Source: Planctomycetota bacterium (GTDB lineage: Bacteria > Planctomycetota > UBA1135 > JADKAF01). From it: 64,000 nt of DNA. Below the pieces are notes generated by a model. That model searched no databases, was not told the origin of the DNA, and saw only the letters and a list, made by a program, of their open reading frames with translations. A program made the translations under genes and the position numbers. The DNA is taken from positions 2,294,001-2,358,000 of the forward strand of contig JADKAF010000001.1 in NCBI GenBank assembly GCA_016719295.1, given 5' to 3'. This document shows, one piece after another, positions 8,148-17,043 of the stretch (positions are counted from its first letter, which is position 1; every line of letters begins with the position of its first letter).

Positions 8148-9860
8148 TCAGGGCAGGATGAAGAAGCCGGCCGCGTTGCTGACGAAGCGCGGAGACAGGG
8201 TCGCGCCTTCCAGGCCGAGCACCGCGGAATGGATGCGGAGGCCGATCATGGCCGGCGGAATGGCGCCCGCAGGGAGTGCCAGGCGTGCGGTCGCCTCGCC
8301 GTTCGCGCCGAGCGGCGCGAAGAATCCCGTGAAGGGCGGCGTGTTCGCGAACACCAGCGCGAGCTCGGTGAGCGGATCCCAGTTCAGCGGCAGCGGCAGG
8401 CCGCCGATCGGCGTGCCCGGGGCATAGCCCGACGCGCTGAGGAGGAAGAGCCCGAAGTGACCGCTCGCGCCGCGTCCGCCGCGGAAGCGCAGATCGATCG
8501 CGCCGCCCGCGCCGGCGAAGAGCCAGGCCTGCGAGAGCGAGAGCGGCTGCGCCGCCGCGACGCGCGCCTGCACCGTATCGACGAGCCCCGTCGAATCGGC
8601 GACCTCGGCAGCGACCGTCACATTCGTCGGAGCGTCGAAGAGCACGAAGGGCCGCGGCTGCGCCGTCGATGCCGTATCGAAGCTGCCGTTCGCGCCGAGG
8701 TCGAGTCGGAAGCGCAGGTTCGCCAGCGGCTCGTCGAGATCGGTGGAGGTGCTGAGATCGGCCTCGAGGGTCAGGCCGTCGAAGCGCGCCTGCATCCGCG
8801 CCGCCGGCGCGTTCGACCGCGGCGCGATATACGGCGCCATGGCCGCCCACCACGTCGGCTGGTTGACCGAGGTGTAGTAGCGGAACACGTTGAAGCCGAC
8901 GCCGCCGTTCCGCAGCGCGCCGCGGACGCTCGCGGTGATCGAGGCCGGCGTCGTGGTGCCGCTCGAGTCGTTCCAGGCGCGGATCGCGGGCACGATCTGC
9001 GTCTGCGGCGAGCCGCCGTTCTGCGCCGCGAGCTGCAGGTAGCGCGCGCAGATGCCGACGTACGCCTCCATGTTCGTGTAGTTCGAGCCGTAGACGTGGC
9101 CGTCGGAGGTGTAGGCCATCGGCAGCATCACGTCGAGCAGCGGCGCGACGGTCGGGTAGTGCAGCCCGAAGTCGTTCTCGATGGTCGCCATCGCCTGCGC
9201 GTAGGAGTTGAAGCGCGCGTCGTAGGTCGGCCCGTCCATGACGTAGGCGTTGGCGGGAACGAACGCGTGGACCTCCTTCGCCCCGGCCACGCTGCGGACC
9301 TTGGTGAGGAAGTCGGTGACGTTGTGGTGCGTGCGCGGTCCGCTGTAGTAGCGCACGCGATCGAGCGCGATGCCGTCCAGACCGTAGACGTCGCGGCCCT
9401 GCGCGTCGAAGGAGTTCAGCAGGTAGTCGATGACGTCGAAGGCGAGGTAGTCGCGATGCGCCACCGAGTCCGGCGTCGGGGTGGTCTCGTAGAAGCAGTT
9501 CAGCACCGCGTAGACGCGCAGGTTCTGCGCGTGCGCGAGCGCGGTGAAGCGCGAGAGCGTCACGAGAGGCCGCAGCGCGCCCCAGGTCGGGTTCCAGCTC
9601 CCGGCCTCGTCGACGATGCGCAGGTCGCCGGCGCCGATCGCCGTGGACGAGTAGACGTGGATATAGATCTCGTCGAGGTCTTCGGCGACCGCCTTGGCCA
9701 CGATGTTCGGCGCGTCGGTGTCGAGGTTGGTGCTCGTCAGCCAGGGCCAGACGCCCACCGAGGCGCGCAGGCTCGGCGACTGCCCGGGGAGCTCCGCCGC
9801 GAGGCACGGCACGACGGCCGCGGCCAGGAAGGCGCGCAGGTAGACGGCGAGAGTTCTCAT
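8148..9860 (-). CDS. secreted glycoside-hydrolase-like (GHL10/DUF187-type) protein
   Basis: A 570-residue exported protein. The first about 27 residues ('MRTLAVYLRAFLAAAVVPCLA') form a Sec signal peptide. Residues about 35-330 resemble TIM-barrel glycosidase-like domains of the GHL10/DUF187 type: 'EIYIHVYSS', 'LRVYAVLNCFYE', 'GLDGIALDRVRYY', 'LDVMLPMAYTS' and 'VPAIRAWND' mark successive beta strands, with Asp in 'GIALDRVRYY' in the position usual for barrel active sites. The C-terminal about 220 residues are beta-rich and end '...SNAAGFFILP', like the C-termini of many planctomycete exported proteins. A role in polysaccharide turnover outside the cytoplasm is inference; the substrate is unknown. 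Confidence 0.72.
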   Translation of the reverse strand: MRTLAVYLRAFLAAAVVPCLAAELPGQSPSLRASVGVWPWLTSTNLDTDAPNIVAKAVAEDLDEIYIHVYSSTAIGAGDLRIVDEAGSWNPTWGALRPLVTLSRFTALAHAQNLRVYAVLNCFYETTPTPDSVAHRDYLAFDVIDYLLNSFDAQGRDVYGLDGIALDRVRYYSGPRTHHNVTDFLTKVRSVAGAKEVHAFVPANAYVMDGPTYDARFNSYAQAMATIENDFGLHYPTVAPLLDVMLPMAYTSDGHVYGSNYTNMEAYVGICARYLQLAAQNGGSPQTQIVPAIRAWNDSSGTTTPASITASVRGALRNGGVGFNVFRYYTSVNQPTWWAAMAPYIAPRSNAPAARMQARFDGLTLEADLSTSTDLDEPLANLRFRLDLGANGSFDTASTAQPRPFVLFDAPTNVTVAAEVADSTGLVDTVQARVAAAQPLSLSQAWLFAGAGGAIDLRFRGGRGASGHFGLFLLSASGYAPGTPIGGLPLPLNWDPLTELALVFANTPPFTGFFAPLGANGEATARLALPAGAIPPAMIGLRIHSAVLGLEGATLSPRFVSNAAGFFILP

Positions 9861-10348
9861 CGCGGTTGCATCCGGGTCAGGTGCCCTGGCGAAGGGGGTG
9901 TCGATTCTCGGTCGGTCGCCCCGCCTGGTCCATCGCCGGGGGATGACGGACTTCCGGCGGTGAAGCCTCGGGTGACGGGCCCGGGGCGCACCCCCACCAG
10001 GTCCGGGGCGGCCGATCGGAATCTGCCGGATTTATCTGTCCGGCTCGGAAGCGAGTGGCGATTCGTCGCTCGGGCTCGCGGGCCCGGTGGATCGGTGACC
10101 CCGGTCGACCGACCTGCGAGTGCCGAAGAACCTCGAGAGGTCGGCCACGCGGCGCGAAGGATACTGGCGGGTAGCCTCGCGCACTCTAGCGACCGATCTC
10201 GTATCTCCTCCTCCTCGGCGGGGGGGCCGGTCTTGACGGGGACCGGTCCCCTCGCTTCTTTTCCAGCGCGGCTCGGCGACGCGGGCGGCCGCCAGCGAGG
10301 GGCTCCGGGCATTTCGGTCAGGATCACGGACTCGAGTTTGCCCCGTCG
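9861..10348. other. intergenic region without recognisable gene
   Basis: This stretch lies upstream of the glycosidase-like gene and downstream of the LVIVD-type gene, both on the minus strand, so it should carry a promoter and a terminator. A 14-bp perfect palindrome (GGGGACCGGTCCCC, 10238-10251) is the only clear symmetrical element. Open frames across it are Pro/Arg/Ser-rich with no family resemblance. Confidence 0.4.
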
Positions 10349-10429
10349 GGATCACGCCGTAGGGATCACGGCGTAGGCATCACAGCGTCGGGATCACAGC
10401 GTCAGCGGCACGGCGTCACGGGCACGGCC
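10349..10429. repeat. 14-bp tandem repeat array
   Basis: Five consecutive 14-bp units plus a partial sixth, based on GGATCACGGCGTAG, run from 10349 to about 10429. Units 1, 2 and 4 share GGATCAC; units 3 and 5 are diverged (GCATCACAGCGTCG, GCGGCACGGCGTCA). The array crosses the stop codon of the gene at 10416-12014, so the last codons of that gene lie within it. The period is not a multiple of three, so it is not a protein repeat. It might be a protein-binding array or simple slippage; the sequence does not decide. Confidence 0.75.
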
Positions 10430-12014
10430 CGAGGACGACCTTCAGCGGCAGACGCCGCTCGACGCCGAGGCAGCCGAAGGGATCGAAGACGCGCCCGACC
10501 AGCTCGAATTCGAGCTCGCTCCAGGGCGCGATCGACGGGACCAAGTACGAGAGATCGGCCACCGCGAGATTGCCCGCGTAGAGGCCGGGGATCAGGCCCG
10601 AGATCAGGCCCACCTGCGTCGGCCCGGCGAAGTCGAGGCGCAGCTCCCAGAGGAACGGGCCATCGCCCGTCGGCAGTCCGAGGTGGTCGATCGAGGCCTC
10701 GATGCGGAACTCCTGGCCGGGGCAGAGCCGCGTTCGCCCGACGCGCAGGTCCAACGAGGGCGCCGCCAGGCGGAAGTAGTGCAGCCCGCGCTGGAGGTCG
10801 CCGACGAAGAGGCTCAGCTCGCGCACGAGGCCGAGCGGGTCCTTCACCACCTCGAAGTCCGTGCCCCAGTTGCCGACCAGCCCGGAGTTCCAGGGACGCC
10901 CCGTCGAGGTGTCGAGCTGGGCGATCGGGATCGGGTTGTCCAGGTCCTCGATCGAGAACACGGTGGTGCCATGCTCGTAGCCCGAGACGACGAGCAGCGA
11001 GTCATCGACCACGACCGCGTCGTGGTACACCGCGACCGGCGTCAGCGCGGGCACCTCGCGCACGAGGCGGAAGCCGTTCACCGGATCGTTCGGGATCACG
11101 GCCGAGATGTCGTAGACCCGCAGCGGATTGGCGTAGTACTCCGAGGTGGCGTAGAGGCGCGTGCCATCCTCCGACGGCCAGCACGAGTGCGGCGGCCAGT
11201 ATCCGAGCATGCTGGTGAACTGGAGACCGACCAGGCGCGCGCGCGACGGATCGGTGATGTCGTACATCGAGATGTAGTCGCGCAGGCAGACCTGGATCAG
11301 GCTGAGCTGCACCGAGAGATAGAGATAGGCGCGACCGTTGGTGCGATTCACGCGCGCCGTCACGGAGTGCACGTGCGCATCGAGCGGCGTCTGGCCGCAG
11401 CCCGTGAGCTGCGGCAGGCCCGCGTTGAGCAGGCCCACGAGCTGCGGCTGCGCGGGATCGGTGACGTCGAAGAAGAAGACGCCCGGTCCGCCGTGCGCGA
11501 CGCCGCTCGGCGCGAAGTAGTAGACGCGGCCCTGGATCTCGCACACTGCTTGGTTGTGCACGCCCTCGATGTAGGGCAGGTCGATCACGTGCTGCAGGCG
11601 ACCTGCCGACGTGAGCTCGTAGAAGCGCGCCCCCGGACCGGGGATCACCGGCGTGAAGTTCGGGCTCTCCTCCCCGACCACGAAGTAACGGCGCCCGCCG
11701 GAGACGAAGCCGTCGATGTCGCGCGAGATGCGCCCCGGCGTGATCGGCGTCTGATCGCGCAGCACGACGCGGTCGTCGGCGGTGATCTCGTAGAGCTCGA
11801 TCCCCGCGCTCATCCCGGCGGCGACCCCGACGAAGCGGCGCCCCGCGGCATCGCGATGGAACGCCACGGCGTGATTGGTTCCCGCGGGGCCGACGTTCAC
11901 GAGCTCGCCGCCGACCGGCGGGTCCTGAGCCCGGAGCGACGCGGCTCCGCCGAAGAACGCGCTGCCAGAGGCGGCCAGGACGTGGAGCAGTTTGGAGAGG
12001 CGTGGGAAGGGCAC
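10416..12014 (-). CDS. secreted LVIVD-repeat / choice-of-anchor-B-like protein
   Basis: About 532 residues starting at GTG 12014, chosen because it is followed at once by a signal peptide ('LLHVLAASGSAFFGGAASLRAQ'); an in-frame ATG much further upstream would run into the neighbouring gene. The mature part has beta-propeller-like repeats built around 'LYEIT', 'FFFDVTDPAQPQLVG', 'SMYDITDPSRARLVG' and 'TVFSIEDLDNPIPIA', the pattern of LVIVD-repeat and choice-of-anchor-B proteins. The C-terminal about 110 residues are a beta-rich domain beginning 'LDLRVGRTRLCPGQEF'. It probably lies in the periplasm or at the cell surface. No enzymatic motif was seen. Confidence 0.75.
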   Translation of the reverse strand: MPFPRLSKLLHVLAASGSAFFGGAASLRAQDPPVGGELVNVGPAGTNHAVAFHRDAAGRRFVGVAAGMSAGIELYEITADDRVVLRDQTPITPGRISRDIDGFVSGGRRYFVVGEESPNFTPVIPGPGARFYELTSAGRLQHVIDLPYIEGVHNQAVCEIQGRVYYFAPSGVAHGGPGVFFFDVTDPAQPQLVGLLNAGLPQLTGCGQTPLDAHVHSVTARVNRTNGRAYLYLSVQLSLIQVCLRDYISMYDITDPSRARLVGLQFTSMLGYWPPHSCWPSEDGTRLYATSEYYANPLRVYDISAVIPNDPVNGFRLVREVPALTPVAVYHDAVVVDDSLLVVSGYEHGTTVFSIEDLDNPIPIAQLDTSTGRPWNSGLVGNWGTDFEVVKDPLGLVRELSLFVGDLQRGLHYFRLAAPSLDLRVGRTRLCPGQEFRIEASIDHLGLPTGDGPFLWELRLDFAGPTQVGLISGLIPGLYAGNLAVADLSYLVPSIAPWSELEFELVGRVFDPFGCLGVERRLPLKVVLGPCP

Positions 12015-12123
12015 GGCGAGCGGGGCAGAGGGAGCGGCGCGAAGAAGTGTATCCCGCGTCTCCGCCTTCGAAAGGGGTCGAGGCTCGCGGCCCGGTCGGA
12101 TGCAGGCGCGGCGCGCCCGCGGC

Positions 12124-13770
12124 TCAGCGTCCGCGGCCCCCGCGCCGGCCCCCGCCGCCCTCGCTACCGCCGCCGTTCCCACCGCCTTCGTCCCCACCGC
12201 CGTCACCGCCGGCGTCGCCTCCGCGATCTCCGCCGCCGCGCCGACCCTCGCCGCCTTCACCTTCCCCGCCGCCGCCGCCGCCCTCGGCCTGGCCGGCGCC
12301 GCCGAAGAAGCGGCGCCTCGGGATCCCCTGGGCGCAAGCGTCGGCTACGTCCTCCGCCAGCTCGGAGAGGTTGCCTCCGTCGACCACCTTCTCCGCGCGC
12401 TCCAAGGTCGTGCGGACCTTCTCGTCCTGCTCGCGCTCGCGCGCCTCGGCGAGCGAGGGCTGCGCGGCGCGGTCGCGCGCGATGGCGAGCGCGATCGCCG
12501 CGGCGCGGCGTTCGGCCGGCGTGGGCGCGGTGAGCGCCGCTTCGAGCGCCTTCGTCACGGCGGGATCGGCGTGGCTCCATCCCAGCGCGACGATCGCGTT
12601 CACGCGGTCGACCTCCGCGCCCTTCGCCTTCGCGGCGGCGAGAAGCATGCGGTGCACGTTCTTGTCATGAGCGCCGGTGGTGCCGAGCGCGCGCAGCCAG
12701 TCCTTGCGCATCTCGGGCAGCTTCTCCTTCTTCAGCGCCTCTTGCACGAGCTTCAGCGACTCCGGGGCCGCGAGCTGCTCCAGCGCGACGGCGACCTCTG
12801 CGCGCAGCTCGTCACCGGCCCCCGTGGCGAGATCCTCGAAGACCACCCAGTAGCTGGGCGGAGAGGTCTCCCCGATCGCGCGGATGATCGGCGCAACCAG
12901 CCGGCCACCACCGCCGCCGCGCCCCATGCCCATGCCCATCCCGACCGAGCCGAGCTGCTGCTTCACGAATTCGATCGCTTCGGGCTCGTCGGCGCGCACG
13001 AGGCGGCGGATCTTCGTCCACATCTCGCGCCAGCGATCCGGGCCGCCCCCGCCGAGATTGCCGCGCTTCAGCTCCGCGATCAGCGCGAGCGCTTCCTCGC
13101 GCGGGAGAGGCGGCAGCTCGCCCTCCTCCGCGTCGGCCTCGGCCGGTGTCGACACCGCGCCCGACACGAAGCGCTTCGGCGCGCGCGCACCTGCCGGCAC
13201 CGCGAGCTTCGCCTCCGGATCCACCGCGTTCACCGCTTGCACGAGGCACCAGAGGAGCTCGCTGGCGTTGATCTCGTACGGCACGGAGAAGAGCACCTTG
13301 CCCTCGCCGTCGACGAACACGTGCTGCGGCGCGATCACCGAGCCGTCGGCCGAGCCTTTCAGGATCTTCTCGCGCGCAGCGATGTCGACGGCGCGGTGAT
13401 CCGCACAGCTGATGCCGCCGAAGCGCGTGCAGGTGCCCGTGCCATGCTCGAACTTCGACGCGACCACGCAGACGGCGCGCGCGCTGAGCTCGACCACCGC
13501 CTTGTCGCGGTACACGGTCTTCGCCAGGCGATCGTTCGCTCGCTCCCCATCCATGTTCACGGCGAGCAGCAGCGGCTTCTTCTCCGCCTTCGCGCGCTCG
13601 AGCGCCTCGCCGAGGCTCAGCTGCCAGGCGATGCCTGGGGCGACCCTGACCGCCGACGGAGCGACGAGGCCTTCGACCTCGGTTCCCACGCGTGCGATGG
13701 CAGCCGAGGGAGAAGGGAACGACGCCAGCAGCGCGGCGCAGGAGAGCGCGCGCGATCGGATTCGCGTCAT
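12124..13770 (-). CDS. exported thioredoxin-like/HEAT-repeat protein with Gly-rich tail
   Basis: A 548-residue protein. ATG 13770 precedes a signal peptide ('TRIRSRALSCAALLASFPSP'). Residues about 50-200 look like a thioredoxin fold ('AKAEKKPLLLAVNMD', 'VFVDGEGKVLFSVPYEIN'), but the usual CxxC position reads 'NMDGERAN', so it cannot act as a classical disulfide oxidoreductase. A middle region of about 220 residues contains HEAT-like helical repeats ('AEVAVALEQLAAPESLKLVQ', 'DRVNAIVALGWSHADPAVTK'). A short 'GMGMGMGRGGGGG' linker interrupts it, and the last 50 residues are almost pure Gly/Arg/Glu/Asp. I know no characterised homologue; a scaffold or binding role is inference. Confidence 0.65.
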   Translation of the reverse strand: MTRIRSRALSCAALLASFPSPSAAIARVGTEVEGLVAPSAVRVAPGIAWQLSLGEALERAKAEKKPLLLAVNMDGERANDRLAKTVYRDKAVVELSARAVCVVASKFEHGTGTCTRFGGISCADHRAVDIAAREKILKGSADGSVIAPQHVFVDGEGKVLFSVPYEINASELLWCLVQAVNAVDPEAKLAVPAGARAPKRFVSGAVSTPAEADAEEGELPPLPREEALALIAELKRGNLGGGGPDRWREMWTKIRRLVRADEPEAIEFVKQQLGSVGMGMGMGRGGGGGRLVAPIIRAIGETSPPSYWVVFEDLATGAGDELRAEVAVALEQLAAPESLKLVQEALKKEKLPEMRKDWLRALGTTGAHDKNVHRMLLAAAKAKGAEVDRVNAIVALGWSHADPAVTKALEAALTAPTPAERRAAAIALAIARDRAAQPSLAEAREREQDEKVRTTLERAEKVVDGGNLSELAEDVADACAQGIPRRRFFGGAGQAEGGGGGGEGEGGEGRRGGGDRGGDAGGDGGGDEGGGNGGGSEGGGGRRGGRGR

Positions 13771-13888
13771 GACGGGCAAGCGCTTCCGCACCGTGCGGGC
13801 CGAGCACGATGCGCAGGGGAACGCGGATGCTAACCGGCGGCAGCGCCGCAGGTAGCGCAAGAACTTCGCGCGCGGCACCGCCGCGCGC

Positions 13889-14617
13889 TCAGCGCCGCTC
13901 CGGCCCCTCGATCTCCGCGAGCGCCGCCAACACCCGCGCGCGCGCCTCCTCCATCACGGCATCCCGCTCCTCCTCGGCGCGCCCCTGCGGGTCGAGCGCC
14001 GGACCGAAGCGAAGCCGTACGGAGCCCGAGCGCACGCGCAGCGACCCCTTCCGCAGGGCCGCCCGCGTGCCCGAGAGCGCCACGGGCACGAGCGGCACGC
14101 CGAGATCGCGCGCGACGAAGAAGGCCCCCTTCTTGAACGGCCCGACCGAGCCGTCGCGGCTGCGCGTGCCTTCGGGGAAGAGCACGACCGAGACCCCCGT
14201 GCCGCGCAGGCGCTCGGCCGAGCGCAGGAGCGCGAGCTTGGCCGCCTCGGGGTTCGCGCGGTCGATCTTCGGGAAGCGCGCCGCGTGCATCATCCAGCCG
14301 AAGAGCGGGATGCGGAACAGCTCCTTCTTCGCCGCCATCGCGACCGGCACCGGCAGCGCCGCGAAGAGCACGGGGATGTCGAGCAGGCTCTGATGATTCG
14401 CGACGAAGAGCTGGCGCCGTCCTGGCTCGAGGAAGCGCTCCTCTTCCAGCGCCTCGATGCGCACTCCGGCGCCGAAGAGGATCCAGCGGCCCCACCAGCG
14501 CTGCAGACGCTTCAGCCAGCGCCCGCTCCGCTCGCACGGCAGCACGACGATGGCGATGGGCCCCAGCACGAGCGTGCCGGTGACCGTGCAGATGAGGGTC
14601 GCGATGCTGCGCAGCAA
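13889..14617 (-). CDS. plsC: 1-acyl-sn-glycerol-3-phosphate acyltransferase
   Basis: A 242-residue PlsC-family acyltransferase, which converts lysophosphatidate to phosphatidate at the inner membrane. The catalytic HX4D motif is 'NHQSLLD' (H75, D80) and the glycerol-phosphate-binding motif is 'FPEGTRS' (147-153). An N-terminal membrane helix ('ATLICTVTGTLVLGPIAIVV') and a hydrophobic surface are typical, as is the length. It lies between exported-protein genes on the same strand with small gaps; co-transcription is possible but not proven. A paralogue with a different acceptor lipid cannot be excluded. Confidence 0.92.
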   Translation of the reverse strand: MLRSIATLICTVTGTLVLGPIAIVVLPCERSGRWLKRLQRWWGRWILFGAGVRIEALEEERFLEPGRRQLFVANHQSLLDIPVLFAALPVPVAMAAKKELFRIPLFGWMMHAARFPKIDRANPEAAKLALLRSAERLRGTGVSVVLFPEGTRSRDGSVGPFKKGAFFVARDLGVPLVPVALSGTRAALRKGSLRVRSGSVRLRFGPALDPQGRAEEERDAVMEEARARVLAALAEIEGPERR

Positions 14618-14682
14618 GGTAGGTCGAGCCGTAGCGAACGAGGCGCGCTACCTTGCCTGCGCGCGCGCTCGATCGCAACGCC

Positions 14683-16044
14683 TCAGAGCAGCTCGATCCG
14701 GGTGAGCAGGCGCTCGAGCTCGATCTCGTTCTTCTCCAGCTCGCGCCGCGGCCCGGAGATCACGTAGCCCAAGCGCTTCGCTCCGCGCTGCACGAGCCCG
14801 ACGCGTCCCCCGCGAATGCCCTCGCCCACGCGGTACTGGAACTCGAGCTCGAAGCCGTCGAGCGCCCCGAAGCTCCGCGCGCGCAGGTTGCCTTGGCGCT
14901 CGAACGCGGGCAGCTCGCGGACGCGCCGCTCCAGCTCGAGCAGCGCGCCTTCGGAGGTGAGCTCCTCCTCTCCGGCGCCGAGCTCCAGGAACACGACGCT
15001 GAGATCGCCTTCCTCGCGGCGCACGACGAGCAGCGCGGTCTCCGGCTGCGCCTCCACGACCATCCACAGCGGGTTCGGCAGGAAGGTGCGGAAGAGGCCG
15101 CGGCCGCCGCGCACCTCCGCGCTCTGGATGGGGAGGGAGTCACCGCCTTCGATCCAGCGCTCCAGATCCTGGGGCCTGGCCGGCTCGGCGACGAGATACG
15201 GGCCGTTCAGCTCGAGGCGCACGCTCTTCCCATCGCCGTCGAGCCACTCCTCGCAGAGCTGATCGCGATGCCGCGCGACGCCGTAGACGCGCACCTGCGT
15301 GCCGGGCGCGATCTCGCGCCGCTCGCCCACCCAGTGATCGCGCGCGAGGATCTTCCGCTGCAGCGGATCGAAGATCGGCAGAGTGATGCGCCGCGCGGTC
15401 GTGTGCGCTTCCTGGATCAAGCGCCGCCGCGCGAGCAAAGGGAGCTGCGTGCCGCTCGGGAACGGGAAGCGCTCGCTGCGCTTCACGCCTTCGCGATCGA
15501 CGAGCGTCACCTGCGCGTGCACGTTCGCGATCTCGGCTTGGTACATGAAGCCCTTCTCGTCCTCCCACTCGCGATAGTGGAACGCGAGCGGGCGGAGCTC
15601 GCTGGTCCCCCACTCGATCGCGTGCAGATTCACGTATCCGCCATCGGCGCGGCGGAAGGTGAAGCGCTCCTCGAGCCGCACGGCGGGACGACCTTCGCGG
15701 AGCTCGCCGCGCTCCAGGCGATGGAAGGTCCCGACCACGCGGCCCGCTTCGTCGCGCACCGCGAACCACTCCGCCTTCTCGGGCAGCGCTTCCTCGGGCG
15801 TCGGCTCGGGCGCGGGCGGCGCCTCCTCAGGCCGCTGCTCGCGCGAGATCTCCGACACGATCGACTTCGGCAGCGTGAGCTCGCTGCGTCCCGTCCTCAA
15901 CGTGAGCGTGGTGTCGTCCTCGGCGAGGACGCGCCCCGAGAGCTCCGAGCCGTTCTTCAGCTTCACCTTGTCCTGGGCGAAGCCGGGCAGCGCGCTGAAC
16001 GCGAGGCAGGAGCAGACGACGACGGCGGAGCGGAGGGTGCGCAT
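14683..16044 (-). CDS. exported protein of unknown function
   Basis: A 453-residue protein beginning at ATG 16044, immediately before a signal peptide ('RTLRSAVVVCSCLAFSALPGFA'). The first mature 50 residues ('VKLKNGSELSGRVLAEDD..TLTLR') form a small SH3-like beta domain of the kind seen at the start of many planctomycete exported proteins. A Pro/Glu-rich linker follows, then a mostly beta-rich body. No catalytic signature was recognised. It lies upstream of plsC on the same strand. Confidence 0.65.
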   Translation of the reverse strand: MRTLRSAVVVCSCLAFSALPGFAQDKVKLKNGSELSGRVLAEDDTTLTLRTGRSELTLPKSIVSEISREQRPEEAPPAPEPTPEEALPEKAEWFAVRDEAGRVVGTFHRLERGELREGRPAVRLEERFTFRRADGGYVNLHAIEWGTSELRPLAFHYREWEDEKGFMYQAEIANVHAQVTLVDREGVKRSERFPFPSGTQLPLLARRRLIQEAHTTARRITLPIFDPLQRKILARDHWVGERREIAPGTQVRVYGVARHRDQLCEEWLDGDGKSVRLELNGPYLVAEPARPQDLERWIEGGDSLPIQSAEVRGGRGLFRTFLPNPLWMVVEAQPETALLVVRREEGDLSVVFLELGAGEEELTSEGALLELERRVRELPAFERQGNLRARSFGALDGFELEFQYRVGEGIRGGRVGLVQRGAKRLGYVISGPRRELEKNEIELERLLTRIELL

Positions 16045-16148
16045 GGGCGGAGCTCGCGGGTCTGATCCCGGGCGCGGAAGGCGCTCGGGCAGCGGTCCAT
16101 CGGTCCGCGCGCGAGGCCACTTGATCCCTCGTTCGGTTCCCTGCCCTC

Positions 16149-17036
16149 TCAGCGCGGCTCCAACCGCCGACTCCATCTCTCGACCAACGCCTCACCGCTC
16201 GGATCGTAGGAGCGCAGCGTCCAGCCCTGGGGATCCCGCTCGTAGACGTGCAGGCTCGGCCGCGCGTGGTGCGTCGCCGAGCCCGCGTTCGCCGTCGCGA
16301 ACTCCGCCTCGCCTTGGAGCAGCGCGTAGCTCCAGTGGATGTGGCCGTGCAGCCAGAGCTGCGGGCGCTGCGGTCGCAGCACTTCGAGGAGCCCGTCCAG
16401 GTTCTTCAAGCCGTGGAGCCCGTGGTCGGGCTTGCCGCCCGGACCGTAGGGCGCGTAGTGCGTGACGAGCCAGTAGGGTCGGCCGCGCAGCGCCTCGTGC
16501 TGCAGCAGCTCGCGCAGGGCCGCGAGCTCCTCGGCCTCGACGCAGCCGCGCGAGTCCCAGAAGAAGCGGTTCGCCTCGCAGGTCTCGACGACGACGAGCG
16601 GCAGGTCGCCGGCGAAGCGGAGATACGGCGTCGTGCGGCCGGGGAGCGCGACATCGGCCCGGCGCCACGCGCCGAAGAACTGCTCGTAGAGCCCTTCGCG
16701 CTCCGCGGGCACCGTGTAGCGATCGTGGTTGCCGGCGATCACGAGCCAGCGGCTCGCGTCCTCGACGATCGGGGCGAGCAGCGCGCGAGCGCGTGCGAAC
16801 TCCTCGCGCACGCCGATCGCGGTGAGGTCGCCGCTCACGATGCCGAAATCGGGTGCCAGCGCGCGCGCATGCCGCAGCGCGTGTTCCAGGCGCTCGCCCG
16901 CGCCGACGAAGTGCTTCTTGCGGGGACCGAAGTGAAGGTTCACCCAGCCGGCGAAGCGGCGGCCCAGGAGATCGCGGAGCTTGACCTCCGAGGCCGGGAC
17001 TTCGACGTGGACGTCGCTGAGGTGAACGATGCGCAC
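16149..17036 (-). CDS. calcineurin-like metallophosphoesterase
   Basis: A 295-residue di-metal phosphoesterase. All five blocks are visible: 'HLSDVHVE' (D8, H10), 'FGIVSGDLT', 'VIAGNHDR', a His in 'WLVTHYAPYG' and the C-terminal 'LWLHGHIH'. The family hydrolyses phosphomonoesters or diesters including cyclic nucleotides, UDP-diacylglucosamine and nucleic acids; which applies here is not evident. There is no signal peptide, so it is cytoplasmic. The gene starts 7 nt after the stop of the DUF1570 gene upstream and is probably co-transcribed with it. Confidence 0.88.
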   Translation of the reverse strand: MRIVHLSDVHVEVPASEVKLRDLLGRRFAGWVNLHFGPRKKHFVGAGERLEHALRHARALAPDFGIVSGDLTAIGVREEFARARALLAPIVEDASRWLVIAGNHDRYTVPAEREGLYEQFFGAWRRADVALPGRTTPYLRFAGDLPLVVVETCEANRFFWDSRGCVEAEELAALRELLQHEALRGRPYWLVTHYAPYGPGGKPDHGLHGLKNLDGLLEVLRPQRPQLWLHGHIHWSYALLQGEAEFATANAGSATHHARPSLHVYERDPQGWTLRSYDPSGEALVERWSRRLEPR

Positions 17037-17043
17037 CGCTCGC

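Noticed and set aside
10238..10251. Perfect 14-bp palindrome as an operator or terminator
   Set aside because: Too isolated, no U-tract, and palindromes of this size are expected by chance in DNA this rich in G and C.
8106..10376. 756-residue open frame antisense to the glycosidase-like gene
   Set aside because: No signal peptide or domain, strongly Arg-biased; the opposite strand has a signal peptide and barrel motifs.
10416..12260. Starting the LVIVD-type gene at 12260
   Set aside because: The extra 82 residues overlap the Gly-rich end of the next gene and would bury the signal peptide; GTG 12014 is preferred.
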